Origin: Bog-473 sp963755495
GTDB lineage: Bacteria; Actinomycetota; Acidimicrobiia; Acidimicrobiales; RAAP-2
NCBI GenBank assembly: GCA_963755495.1
Contig: CAVWJS010000012.1
Span: 62,001 to 126,000, forward strand
DNA: 64,000 bases
Direction of reading: 5' to 3'
Below, one piece after another: positions 56,102-64,000 of the stretch. Both the position numbers and the translations under genes were made by a program. The notes under the pieces were generated by a model that searched no databases, was not told where the DNA came from, and saw only the letters and a program-made list of their open reading frames with translations. The first letter of the stretch is position 1. Each line of letters begins with the position of its first letter.

Positions 56102-57958
56102 ATGGATACCGACGGTGTCTTGGATGGTGCTCTTCCCGGGTATGAGATAGGGGCCGAGCTTGGGCGAGGCGCCTTCGGGGTCGTGATAGCGGGGCGCCAT
56201 CGTCAACTTGGTCGTGAGGTGGCGATCAAACAGCTCTCTCCCGGCCTCATGAGCGACGAGGCCGTACGGTTGCGCTTTTTGTCCGAAGCCCAAGTCCTGG
56301 CTTCAATCGATCACCCACATGTCGTACCCATCTATGACTACGTCGAGCATGAAGACACATGCCTTCTGGTGATGGAACGTCTCGCTGGCGGTACCGTATG
56401 GAACCGCTTCGTCGAACGAGGTTTCGACCAGCGCACTGCCTGCGCTATCGCATTGGGTGTCTGCTCGGGCCTGCACGGTGCCCACCAACACGGAGTGCTC
56501 CACCGTGACATGAAGCCGGAAAACGTCCTCTTCGGCGCCGATCACTCTCTCAAGGTGACCGATTTTGGCATTGCCCGGGTACTCGGTCAGAACGACGTGC
56601 TGGCCAGCCGGGAGGGGGAACTGCTTGGTACCCCGGCCTACATGGCTCCGGAACAGGCCAGTGGCACTGATCTGGGGCCGGCAACGGACATCTATGCCGT
56701 TGGCGTCATGCTCTTCGAGCTCCTTTCCGGGCAGCTCCCGTTCCTAGAAGATGGTGGCTCCCTCGCCATCGTTCTTCGCCACATAAACGAGGACCCAACC
56801 CAGCTGAGCAAGGTCGCACCGACGGTCCCGGCCGGCCTGGCCGAGGTAGTCATGAAGGCGCTGTCCCGTTCGCCCCAAGACCGGTTCGAGTCCGCCGAGG
56901 CGTTTGGGATCGCCATAGGCCGTGCGGCCAGCGCAGCATGGGGGCCAGACTGGCTCGAGGAGACCGACGTCCAGCTTCGGGACTCAGGGCCCATTCTCGT
57001 GAGCGCCAGGGGCGCCACTAGCGCGCCAGTTCATGCCGACGATGGCTCTGTCATACGACCAGCCCTCGAGGTGCACAATGGAGCGGGCGCAGCGGCAGGG
57101 CTCTCCTTGGGGGAGCTCATGCCGCTCCGTCGCCGCGAAGTCGAGATGCCCGCCTACCCGACTCGGCTCATTTGGTGCACCGTTGGTCTCGCGGTCATTT
57201 GCATCATCTTCGGGCTCTTCGGCATCGGCAGATCTCTTCCCCATCCCCAGCTAGCTGCCGGCTCGGTCACCGTCAGCGGTCGCGATCCGGCGAAGGGTGC
57301 CTCGGTGCCCCTCGATCTCGCGCGCGATATTCCCATCGTCGTGCATCACCTACCCGGTGACGCCACGCCGGCTACCGCTCAACTGGCCCTGTCATTCGGA
57401 GGCATCGACGTGGTGCACTCCACGACCGTGCCCTTTGTCCATCAGCCAACAGGTTGGACAGCGTCGGTTGATGCCAGCATCGGGCGTTACCTCGTAGGCG
57501 GCAAGCTCTCGGCGACGCTCAATGTCGCCGAAGGGAGTCGCACGGTGGTCGATGACTTCTCGACCCAGGTCGCTCGCTCACCCTTTGCCACCTTCGGGGG
57601 AGGGGTAGGGATCATTCTCCTCCTGGTTGTGGCCGCGTATGCCGAGTCCTTCCTGCGCACCATCCGGCGTGGCTACCGGAGAAAGTTGCGGGCACCCGTG
57701 GCCGGGCTCGCCGTCGTGGGGGTTTTCTTCGGTGTGACGGCAACGTTCTGGGGTTGGATGTTGGGGCTGGCCCATCCAACGCTGATCGGGTTCGTAATTC
57801 CCGCCGTCTTCGGTGCTGCGAGCGGGGTGCTGGCTGGGCTCGCCGCGCTGCAAATCGGCAAGCGGGCTCGTGTACGCCGCCAGTCGAATCGGCTCGTACT
57901 CGTGGCACGTCGGTCGAGCCTTCCCACTGGCGCCCTATCCGCCGGCGGACGAGGCTGA
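56102..57958 (+). CDS. Membrane Ser/Thr protein kinase with multi-pass C-terminal region
   Basis: A 618-residue kinase starting at ATG 56102 behind GCGGAGGAG. The kinase domain (about 14-275) has ELGRGAFGVVIAGRHRQLGR, VAIKQL (Lys), VLHRDMKPENVLF, VTDFGIARVLG and GTPAYMAPEQASG. It is followed by a helix (LIWCTVGLAVICIIFGLFG), a beta-rich segment likely outside the cell and three more hydrophobic segments (VGIILLLVVAAYAESFL, GLAVVGVFFGVTATFWGWML, VIPAVFGAASGVLAGLAAL). This differs from single-span PknB. Its products could be read by the FHA-cyclase next door. The end overlaps the following gene by about 90 bases. Confidence 0.92.
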   Translation: MDTDGVLDGALPGYEIGAELGRGAFGVVIAGRHRQLGREVAIKQLSPGLMSDEAVRLRFLSEAQVLASIDHPHVVPIYDYVEHEDTCLLVMERLAGGTVWNRFVERGFDQRTACAIALGVCSGLHGAHQHGVLHRDMKPENVLFGADHSLKVTDFGIARVLGQNDVLASREGELLGTPAYMAPEQASGTDLGPATDIYAVGVMLFELLSGQLPFLEDGGSLAIVLRHINEDPTQLSKVAPTVPAGLAEVVMKALSRSPQDRFESAEAFGIAIGRAASAAWGPDWLEETDVQLRDSGPILVSARGATSAPVHADDGSVIRPALEVHNGAGAAAGLSLGELMPLRRREVEMPAYPTRLIWCTVGLAVICIIFGLFGIGRSLPHPQLAAGSVTVSGRDPAKGASVPLDLARDIPIVVHHLPGDATPATAQLALSFGGIDVVHSTTVPFVHQPTGWTASVDASIGRYLVGGKLSATLNVAEGSRTVVDDFSTQVARSPFATFGGGVGIILLLVVAAYAESFLRTIRRGYRRKLRAPVAGLAVVGVFFGVTATFWGWMLGLAHPTLIGFVIPAVFGAASGVLAGLAALQIGKRARVRRQSNRLVLVARRSSLPTGALSAGGRG

Positions 57959-58883
57959 GGTGTTCCTTACACAGGGCAGGCTCGCCCAACGCCACTTCGT
58001 TTCGGTGCTCGGGGCCGTCGCCGTCGGTGTGGGCGCTTTGACGCTGTTTTTTTGGGGGCCTGCGGCGGGGGCGGCCTCACAGGGCGCCAGATTCAGTGCG
58101 GAGGTCAACGGTCAGAACGCATCACTTTCAACGGACGCACACCCGGTGCCGATCTATCCGAATCGACCGACAACGATCCGCATCACCGTGAGGAGCTCGG
58201 ACACCTCGACACTTCATGTCGAAGCAGTCCGATTCGAGGGCAACGTGATGGATCTGCCTCTCTACTCCTACAACACGGCAGTGGGGCTTGTCATCCCACC
58301 GGGAACCTCAAAATCACTTCTGTTCGCGGTCGATATGAGCGGCATCGGGAGCCAGGCGACGGGACTGGTGGGAAGCACAATCTCCCTTCTCGGGCCGGGA
58401 GGCAACGAGATCACCTCCCAAGCTGTCGTCGCCGAAGTGCACGGATCGCTGCAGTCCCTCTACGGTCTCTTTGGCCTCGCTGTCTTGCTTCTCACGGCTT
58501 CATCCTTCGCCTTTGCCCTCCTCGCTATGGCCCGCCACACTCTGCCGTCCAATCGATGGCTCCGTGGAGTCCGCTTCTTCATACCCGGTTTCGGAGTTGG
58601 CCTCGTACTGACCTTCACCTTTTCGGCCTTTGAGATCTTTACCCCCGGCCCGGGACGTTGGCTCCCGCTCCTCATCATCACTTGTGCCGTAGGGTTCGCC
58701 GCCGGTTATCTCACTCCAGCGCCCAACGAGGAGGTCTTTGACGATTACGACGACGACGTGCTCTTGGCGCAGATCATCGTGGTCGACGATGATCCGCTGG
58801 ACGAAGAGACTTCATCGGAGCCCATGACACCCCAAGGCCCTCCGCCGGGAGGTCCCGACAGTCGAGCCACTATTGCTCCGTAG
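57870..58883 (+). CDS. Membrane protein with extracytoplasmic beta domain, kinase partner
   Basis: About 337 residues from GTG 57870; other starts are possible up to 57813. A first helix (FVSVLGAVAVGVGALTLFFW) leads to an extracytoplasmic domain (RPTTIRITVRSSDTSTLHVE, GNVMDLPLYSYNTAVGLVIP). Three helices follow (YGLFGLAVLLLTASSFAFAL, FGVGLVLTFTFSAFEIF, LLIITCAVGFAAGYL), then an acidic cytosolic tail (EEVFDDYDDDVLLAQIIVVD) with Pro-rich end. Its layout mirrors the C-terminal half of the kinase upstream, which it overlaps, suggesting a hetero-assembly. No named family is recognised. Confidence 0.7.
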   Translation: MYAASRIGSYSWHVGRAFPLAPYPPADEAEVFLTQGRLAQRHFVSVLGAVAVGVGALTLFFWGPAAGAASQGARFSAEVNGQNASLSTDAHPVPIYPNRPTTIRITVRSSDTSTLHVEAVRFEGNVMDLPLYSYNTAVGLVIPPGTSKSLLFAVDMSGIGSQATGLVGSTISLLGPGGNEITSQAVVAEVHGSLQSLYGLFGLAVLLLTASSFAFALLAMARHTLPSNRWLRGVRFFIPGFGVGLVLTFTFSAFEIFTPGPGRWLPLLIITCAVGFAAGYLTPAPNEEVFDDYDDDVLLAQIIVVDDDPLDEETSSEPMTPQGPPPGGPDSRATIAP

Positions 58884-58901
58884 TTCGGGACGCGACCCGG
58901 T

Positions 58902-59769
58902 GTGCAACCTCCGGACCATGAGCCGGTGAGGGTGATCATCTGTGGTGTTCGTGGTTCCACACCCGCACCTGGACCTGAGTTTCTCCGCTATGGAGGTCAC
59001 ACGTCGTGCGTGGCCCTGTGTCATGACGGTCAGCCACCCTCCCTGCTCCTCGATGCCGGTACGGGCATCCGCCGCGTCACGGCGCTCCTCGATGGTCAGC
59101 CGTTTCGTGGCGCGATACTGCTGGGGCATCTGCACTGGGACCACACCCAGGGTCTTCCATTTTTCGTTGCCGGTGATCGTCCCGATGCGAATGTCGATCT
59201 CTTCATGCCGGCCCAGGGTGACCCTGAGGCCATGCTGATGGGAATGATGTCTGTTCCCTTCTTCCCTATCACTCCGGCGGAGCTGCAAGGCACGTGGCTG
59301 TTCTCAGCGCTAGAAGCTGGGGAGCACCAGATCGAAGGCTTCACTGTGACCGCACTCGATATTCCCCATAAAGGGAGTCGAAGCTTCGGGTACCGCATCT
59401 CTGATGGCACGTCGGCGGTTGCGTATCTCAGCGACCATTCCCCGACGTCCATCGGACCCGGGAGCGACGAGCTCGGCGAACACCACGACACGGCGATGCA
59501 ATTGGCGCGAGGGTGTGACCTGCTCATTCACGACGGGCAATACACTGACACGGAACTCCCATCACGAATCAGTTGGGGTCATGCCTCCTGCGGATACGCG
59601 GTCGGCTTTGCCCGAGCGGCACACGTCGGGGCGAGTCCTGCTCTTTCATCACGAGCCTTCCCGAACCGACGACGCTATCGACGAAATTGTCGCCAGCTTC
59701 AGTGGTGCCGGGCTGCAGGTGGATGCCGCCGCCGAGGGGATGATCATCGATCTCTCGCGGCGAGACTGA
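58902..59769 (+). CDS. MBL-fold metallo-hydrolase (phosphodiesterase-like), one frameshift
   Basis: About 289 residues starting at GTG or TTG near 58902. It opens VRVIICGVRGSTPAPGPEFL with YGGHTSCV, the usual start of class-II-PDE/RNase Z-like MBL proteins. The zinc motif is LGHLHWDHTQGLPFF (HxHxDH). Later metal ligands lie in LDIPHKGSRSFGYRI, AYLSDHSP and LLIHDGQYTDTEL. Near 59635 the frame changes; the natural end VLLFHHEPSRTDDAIDEIVA continues to 59769 one base out of register. The enzyme may hydrolyse cyclic nucleotides or phosphodiesters. Its place between a cyclase and a cNMP-binding protein makes a cNMP role attractive but unproven. Confidence 0.8.
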
Positions 59770-59784
59770 AGGACGACACAAAGC

Positions 59785-60786
59785 TCACCCGCGTTCCTCT
59801 TCGCGTCGATGCCCCTTGCTCAATTCCGTGAGCGCATCGTGGTCGAGGCGATCGCCCGGGACCACGGCAAGCTTTGTCGCCGTCACGGCCCGCAAAGTCG
59901 AAGTTCTCTTCCCCCCTTCGAGAATGGCGCGCTCCCCCAACAAAGCACCCGGTCCGAGCTCGGCCAAAACCTCGCCATTGACGTCCACACTCACCACTCC
60001 GTCCAAGATGAGAAAGACCTCTGACTCCTCCGCCCCTTCCTCGGTGATGACGCCACCGGCGGGAACCGAGCGGATGAGCGGTTTGATATCACCTCGCATC
60101 AGGGACACTGACAACTCTCGCTCGAGAGCTGTCTCGACGGCGGTGCTCAGCGCAGGCGAGTCGGAGTCGCCCCATGGACTGTGACGACCGAATGCGTTTT
60201 TGGACCAATCCGAAAAGTCAACCAGGCCGCTCTTTTTCTCCAGTTGGCCTGTTGACCCATAGACCCAATGTCGGGGGAACGGGCTTGCTCCGGCCAACTC
60301 GTGCTCACAATCCCCGTTAGCTCGGAGCGTCAGCCTGAGCGTCGTCCAGGCCAGGGGAGCGGAGAACTGTACGAACGGAGCCCGTCGCACCCGGCGGGGC
60401 GCGGGAACACCTGTGCGGCCCCCTGCTGTCTGCGTGAACACGACCGCGTCGTCGGTGACGGTCGGCTCAGGACGCAGATCAGGAAGAGAGGTCGCCTGGA
60501 ATGTGGCTTGGCGGCTGCCGATCCGCAGGGTCGTCGAGCCGATCAATCCCTCCCCGGACTGACCCCAACTGGTGATGCGCCCGTCCTCCACCTCAACCCA
60601 CGCGTGGAGCACGTTGGCAAATCGAAATCGGTCAGCCTCTCGAAGTCCGTTCAGGTCGTTCACGACGTCGGGGGGTGGTTCGTCATAATGGGCCAGACCC
60701 CATTCGAACGGAAGCTTCATCATGACCCCACTGATCGCTTCCGAGGGGATCCAACTGATGGAAGTCACTGACGATTCGACTCGCAT
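59785..60786 (-). CDS. Cyclic-nucleotide-binding domain protein
   Basis: Starting at ATG 60786 behind CAGAGGAGGGATC, the protein has 333 residues. The first 200 (KLPFEWGLAHYDEPPPDVVN, FRFANVLHAWVEVEDGRITS, PFPRHWVYGSTGQLEKKSGL) form an uncharacterised actinobacterial domain. The last 110 are a cNMP-binding barrel: SVPAGGVITEEGAEESEVFL, ILDGVVSVDVNGEVLAELGP and the phosphate cassette GALLGERAILEGGKRTSTLR. It would respond to cAMP or cGMP made by the nearby cyclase. The downstream enzymatic output is unknown. It converges on the MBL gene. Confidence 0.85.
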   Translation of the reverse strand: MRVESSVTSISWIPSEAISGVMMKLPFEWGLAHYDEPPPDVVNDLNGLREADRFRFANVLHAWVEVEDGRITSWGQSGEGLIGSTTLRIGSRQATFQATSLPDLRPEPTVTDDAVVFTQTAGGRTGVPAPRRVRRAPFVQFSAPLAWTTLRLTLRANGDCEHELAGASPFPRHWVYGSTGQLEKKSGLVDFSDWSKNAFGRHSPWGDSDSPALSTAVETALERELSVSLMRGDIKPLIRSVPAGGVITEEGAEESEVFLILDGVVSVDVNGEVLAELGPGALLGERAILEGGKRTSTLRAVTATKLAVVPGDRLDHDALTELSKGHRREEERG

Positions 60787-61217
60787 GATCCCTCCTCTGC
60801 AGTGGCACCCTGCACGAGCCCACGGCAACGGGAGTGACGCTATTGCTTTCCACGGGATCTTTCAACAGCTGTTATGCCTGGACAGCGTCGCCCAACGCGA
60901 CTGAGTCCCCACCTCGTCCACGAAACACTGCTCGGGAAGACGCCAAAGAATCGTCACTGGATGGATCCTTCTCCTCGAAATCGCCAATCCAGAGTCATTT
61001 GAGTCGGTTCGTCGATCATGAGCTGACGGTTCTATTCTCTGCTGCGCCAACCAGGAATCCTGACTGAAAAACCAGCTCAGGGTGATTTCTCTGATCCCCG
61101 CAGTGCACCTCATTCACGGGGAAGGCCCAACTGGTACCTGTCGCTGGATCTTCGAGCGATAAGTCCTGTGACATCCGGTGGTCGTACTGTCGAACCCGTT
61201 GCAAAGGAGGACTTCAG
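60787..61217. other. Gap between divergent genes, no gene seen
   Basis: No credible frame or RNA gene is visible. The last 15 bases carry the strong ribosome site AAAGGAGGACTTC of the reductase gene, and the first bases the ribosome site of the cNMP gene. Confidence 0.4.
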
Positions 61218-61781
61218 ATGCGCAGCGTGACCTATTCGATGGGTATCTCACTTGACGGCTACATCGCCGGGCCGCACGGCGACTTCGACTGGACAGAGCC
61301 CGACGAGGAGGTCTTTCGCTTCGTCACTGAGGAGATACGAGAGGTCGGCGTTCACCTGTTGGGACGACGGCTGTACGAGACGATGCTGTACTGGGAGACT
61401 GCCGACCAGGATCCATTGCTCGATGACTCAATGCTCGAGTGGGCCTCGATCTGGAAGGCGCTCCCCAAGGTGGTGTTCTCCACCACGCTGTCAGCGGTGC
61501 AGGGCAATGCCCGCCTGGCCTCCGGCGGCGTGGCGGAGGAGATCGAGCGGCTGCGAGCCGAGCCGGGGGAGGGCGACATCGCGATCGGCGGCGCGACTCT
61601 CGCCGACCAGGCGGCCGCGTTGGGTCTAATCGACGAGTACCGGGGCAGGGTCTACCCGGTGCTTCTTGGCGGTGGCATTCCGTTCTTTTCCCAGCACGAG
61701 CGCCGAGTGGATCTCGAACTCGTCGAGACCCGCACATTCAGGTCGAGAGTCGTCTACCTCCGCCACCGGGTGGCGCGCTAG
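61218..61781 (+). CDS. Dihydrofolate reductase-family (RibD C-terminal-like) protein
   Basis: A 187-residue protein behind a strong GGAGG site. It reads TYSMGISLDGYIAGPHGDFD (the family's start), VHLLGRRLYETMLYWE, LPKVVFSTTLSAVQGNARLA, GDIAIGGATLADQAAALGLI and VYPVLLGGGIPFF. These are NADPH-binding motifs of the RibD_C/DHFR superfamily. Such stand-alone proteins are usually uncharacterised reductases; a role in folate is not implied. Confidence 0.92.
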   Translation: MRSVTYSMGISLDGYIAGPHGDFDWTEPDEEVFRFVTEEIREVGVHLLGRRLYETMLYWETADQDPLLDDSMLEWASIWKALPKVVFSTTLSAVQGNARLASGGVAEEIERLRAEPGEGDIAIGGATLADQAAALGLIDEYRGRVYPVLLGGGIPFFSQHERRVDLELVETRTFRSRVVYLRHRVAR

Positions 61782-61858
61782 GTGGCAACGGGCTACATGG
61801 GCGAAATAGAGACTTTCGGCCGCACGGTCAAACGTGAATCCGATGTGCTGGAGATGCC

Positions 61859-62254
61859 TTAGCCGAGTGCCACCACGTGAACCGGATGCAAAACGACGGC
61901 GACACGACCCTCAAGAGGCGCTTCGAATGACTGCAGGTCAGTCCCGTAGGCACGCAGTACTTTGGAAAGCGTGGTGAGTTCGGGGTCTGGTTCGATGGTC
62001 ACATCGCAGCGCACCTCAAGTGTGCGGAAGGGATTACGTGGATCAATGACGAACACGGTGGCCTGCGGCCGTGCGATCATATTTTTCAGCTTCTGCCGAA
62101 CGCCGGCAAGCGACGTAACGAGCACCTCGCCCTCGAGCACGAGCCACACGGCCGTGAGTTGAGGATGTCCGGTCGGGCTCAAGGTGGCGAGCGTTACGGG
62201 AATGGGCTGTTCGAGCAGGTCGAGATGCGACGACGGAATTTTCTCGGGACTCAT
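61859..62254 (-). CDS. PPOX-class flavin/F420-dependent oxidoreductase
   Basis: A 131-residue split-barrel protein. PVTLATLSPTGHPQLTAVWL, LVTSLAGVRQKLKNMIARPQ and ATVFVIDPRNPFRTLEVRCD follow the Rv1155-like F420-binding pattern. It starts at ATG 62254 with GAGGAG close upstream. It likely reduces small substrates with F420H2. Its end runs VVLHPVHVVALG. Confidence 0.88.
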   Translation of the reverse strand: MSPEKIPSSHLDLLEQPIPVTLATLSPTGHPQLTAVWLVLEGEVLVTSLAGVRQKLKNMIARPQATVFVIDPRNPFRTLEVRCDVTIEPDPELTTLSKVLRAYGTDLQSFEAPLEGRVAVVLHPVHVVALG

Positions 62255-62764
62255 GCTCCTCAGCGTATGGGTGCGGCGCCATGGAGTGCCTCAACTGCTT
62301 CGGGGGTAACAGTCGAACCCCGTCCAGCGTGATGCAAGGTGGTGCGAACATCGCGCGCTGTCGACCTAGGGGGTGCCGTCAATGCCAGAATCCTTCAATG
62401 TAGATCGCAATCTGCTGCCTCCGGCCGGGCACGAAGTCATCAAAACTGGCCCAAATGGCGAACGCGATCTTCGCCGAAGGGTCTCACGAGAGCTCTCTTG
62501 ACCTCGTGGCGCAAGGTTGGGGTGTGGGTCGGCGGCGGGTTTGGGGTCGGCTACGGGGACAACGCTTCGATCGACGCACTCGACCCAGGTGCGCAGGAGA
62601 CGCGGGCCGTGGGCGCCCGGTGACCGCGCCATCCGCGAGGCCTGGCTGGCCCTCGGTGATGATGTGTCGGGTTAGCACCTGCGCGACGAGTATTCCGAGC
62701 GACCCCACTAACGTCGGGACGTGTATCGCACGGCGGACGTCGCTGGAGGCATCAAAACGTCAGT
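62255..62764. other. Gap without a supported gene
   Basis: Several short GC-rich frames cross this stretch on both strands, but none shows a family pattern. GGAGGCATC at about 62740 may be part of the ribosome site region of the deformylase gene. Confidence 0.4.
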
Positions 62765-63406
62765 ATGCGTTGCATGAGCACGATCGACGCCAGGCTTGTC
62801 GACCTCGTAGAGGCGGTCCTCTCCGCGCCTCGTCCGTGGAGCATCACCCAAGTTGGAGAGCCGGTTCTCAGAGGCAGAGCCGCACCCTACGACGGCCAGC
62901 TTCCCGCGCACCTGTTGCACGAGCTGCTCGACGCGATGCACGCATATCTCCCCGGGGTTGGGGTCGGACTTGCCGCACCGCAGATCGGTATTCCGCTGGC
63001 GTTGGCGGTGATCGGCGACCCAGCCGATGTGGCCCCTGAGGTCGCCGCCGCGCGCGAGCGGCAGCCACAGCCAGGGCTCGACTTGGTGAATCCGGTGGTC
63101 ACGCCCTTGGGTCCCGAACGGCGTGCCTTTTACGAAGGCTGCCTGAGTGTGGCCGGGTTGACGGCGGTGGTGTCGCGCTTTCGGCGGGTGCAGCTATCTG
63201 CGCAGGATCGAACCGGTCGTGGGTACGACCTCGAACTGTCCGGCTGGCCGGCGCGTATCGCCCAGCACGAAACGGACCACCTCAACGGAGTGCTCTACCT
63301 GGATCGAGCCGAGCTGCGTTCAATGTCAACCAGTGCCGCCTACGAACAGCATTGGGCCCAATCCACACCTGCCGTCGCAGCCGCTGCGCTCGGTTTCCCG
63401 ATTTGA
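62765..63406 (+). CDS. def: Peptide deformylase
   Basis: A 213-residue deformylase with all three motifs: GVGLAAPQIGIPLAL (motif I), YEGCLSVAGLTA (motif II, Cys metal ligand) and IAQHETDHLNGVLYLDR (motif III, HExxH). It removes the N-formyl group from nascent proteins using Fe2+ or Zn2+. ATG 62765 is used; ATG 62774 (MSTIDARL) is also possible. The N-terminal 25 residues before ITQVGEPVLRGRA are longer than in minimal enzymes, as in other actinobacteria. Confidence 0.95.
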   Translation: MRCMSTIDARLVDLVEAVLSAPRPWSITQVGEPVLRGRAAPYDGQLPAHLLHELLDAMHAYLPGVGVGLAAPQIGIPLALAVIGDPADVAPEVAAARERQPQPGLDLVNPVVTPLGPERRAFYEGCLSVAGLTAVVSRFRRVQLSAQDRTGRGYDLELSGWPARIAQHETDHLNGVLYLDRAELRSMSTSAAYEQHWAQSTPAVAAAALGFPI

Positions 63407-63545
63407 CCGGACGGCGGCTCTCCAAGTCCCCGGGTCGGACTGTGACGCAGGGGTGTCTTGCCGTCGGGGCGGACTCTCGTTATGCTCCCGGTAGAAGGGC
63501 AGTCTAGCGAGAATCGCCATTTGGCCATTACAAGGGGGGTCGTCC

Positions 63546-64000
63546 ATGCGGACGAGAATGAGAGCGCTGCGCCTCGGTACAGCAATCTTTTGTCTTACCG
63601 GAGTGCTCGTCGGGGTGTCAGGAGCCGCCGCCACGGCAGCCAAGCCCCCGATCGTCATTGGGCTGATCACCGACGACACCGGAGTCGGTGCACCGACCTA
63701 CGGCGGCAGTGAGGTCGGGGCCGAGGCCCGCATCGACGCCCAGAACGCGGCGGGCGGGATAAACGGGCGCAAAATACAGCTGGTGGTCGAAGACGACCAG
63801 TCCACGCCCAGTGGCAACCTCTCGGCCGCCCAGACCCTGGTCCAGGACAAAGGTGTCTTTGCCGTCATTGACAACGCCTCGATCGCCTTTGGCGGCGCCA
63901 GCTACCTGAGCGCGCAGAAGATACCGGTCACCGGGGCGGCCGAAGACGGTCCCGAGTGGGCGGCCAAGGCCAACTCGAACATGTTCAGTGTGACCGGAAC
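63546..64000 (+). CDS. LivK-type ABC transporter substrate-binding protein (5' part)
   Basis: Starting at ATG 63546 after AAGGGGGG, the product begins MRTRMRALRLGTAIFCLTGV with a signal peptide ending near AAATAA. The periplasmic-binding fold follows: PPIVIGLITDDTGVGAPTYG, ARIDAQNAAGGINGRKIQLV, VEDDQSTPSGNLSAAQTLVQ and VFAVIDNASIAFGG. This is the branched-chain amino acid/amide-binding family (Peripla_BP_6). The gene is open at the window's edge. There is no lipobox Cys, so it may be free or fused to something further on. Confidence 0.88.
   Translation, partial: MRTRMRALRLGTAIFCLTGVLVGVSGAAATAAKPPIVIGLITDDTGVGAPTYGGSEVGAEARIDAQNAAGGINGRKIQLVVEDDQSTPSGNLSAAQTLVQDKGVFAVIDNASIAFGGASYLSAQKIPVTGAAEDGPEWAAKANSNMFSVTG

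Overview
The window is GC-rich and looks actinobacterial. MurT/GatD, flavin/F420-type split-barrel proteins, an MFS-cNMP-patatin fusion of the mycobacterial Rv3239c type, phosphoketolase with acetate kinase, GTG/TTG starts and many 4-base ATGA/GTGA gene overlaps all point that way. An Acidimicrobiia-like lineage is my inference; no marker here settles it.

Layout. (1) 0-15.2 kb: end of an acyltransferase gene, murT-gatD, a divergent thiolase/DUF35 pair, TetR-controlled small genes, two small redox/DUF302 genes, and a minus-strand lipid-type operon (acyl reductase-HAD, alcohol dehydrogenase, LarA-like, PlsC) facing a TetR gene. Most larger genes here are broken by one or more single-base frame changes. 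I attribute this mainly to sequence error, although decay cannot be excluded. (2) 15.5-22 kb: tRNA-Val(CAC) with a tyrosine integrase, a MazF-type toxin-antitoxin pair cut by an IS3-family element, a MarR/LiaF-like/ABC exporter module and an IS30 scrap. (3) 22.5-37.8 kb: an energy and acid-stress block with PRC-barrel and universal stress proteins, a GH65 phosphorylase, beta-phosphoglucomutase, acetate kinase, PPK2, a P3A proton ATPase, phosphoketolase, a ClC transporter and MarR. A second IS end sits immediately upstream and appears to donate a -35 box. (4) 37.8-45.5 kb: that IS, the orphan 3' end of an Rhs toxin gene with a coupled candidate immunity gene, and a large MFS-cNMP-patatin protein. 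(5) 45.5-60.8 kb: a secreted protein of about 3,100 residues built from three families of nearly identical tandem repeats, then an FHA-adenylate cyclase, a multi-pass Ser/Thr kinase, a membrane partner, an MBL hydrolase and a cNMP-binding protein. (6) 60.8-64 kb: housekeeping and redox genes, peptide deformylase and the start of a LivK-type binding protein.

How the genes may work together. GH65 phosphorolysis and beta-phosphoglucomutase would feed glucose-6-phosphate towards phosphoketolase. Acetyl phosphate would yield ATP through acetate kinase, PPK2 would buffer nucleotides with polyphosphate, and the proton pump and ClC protein would manage pH. Cyclic-nucleotide signalling recurs: one FHA-cyclase and two proteins with cNMP-binding domains lie within about 20 kb. 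Genes with one frame break are listed as CDS; those with several, or truncated remnants, mostly as pseudogene. The breaks may not exist in the living cell.
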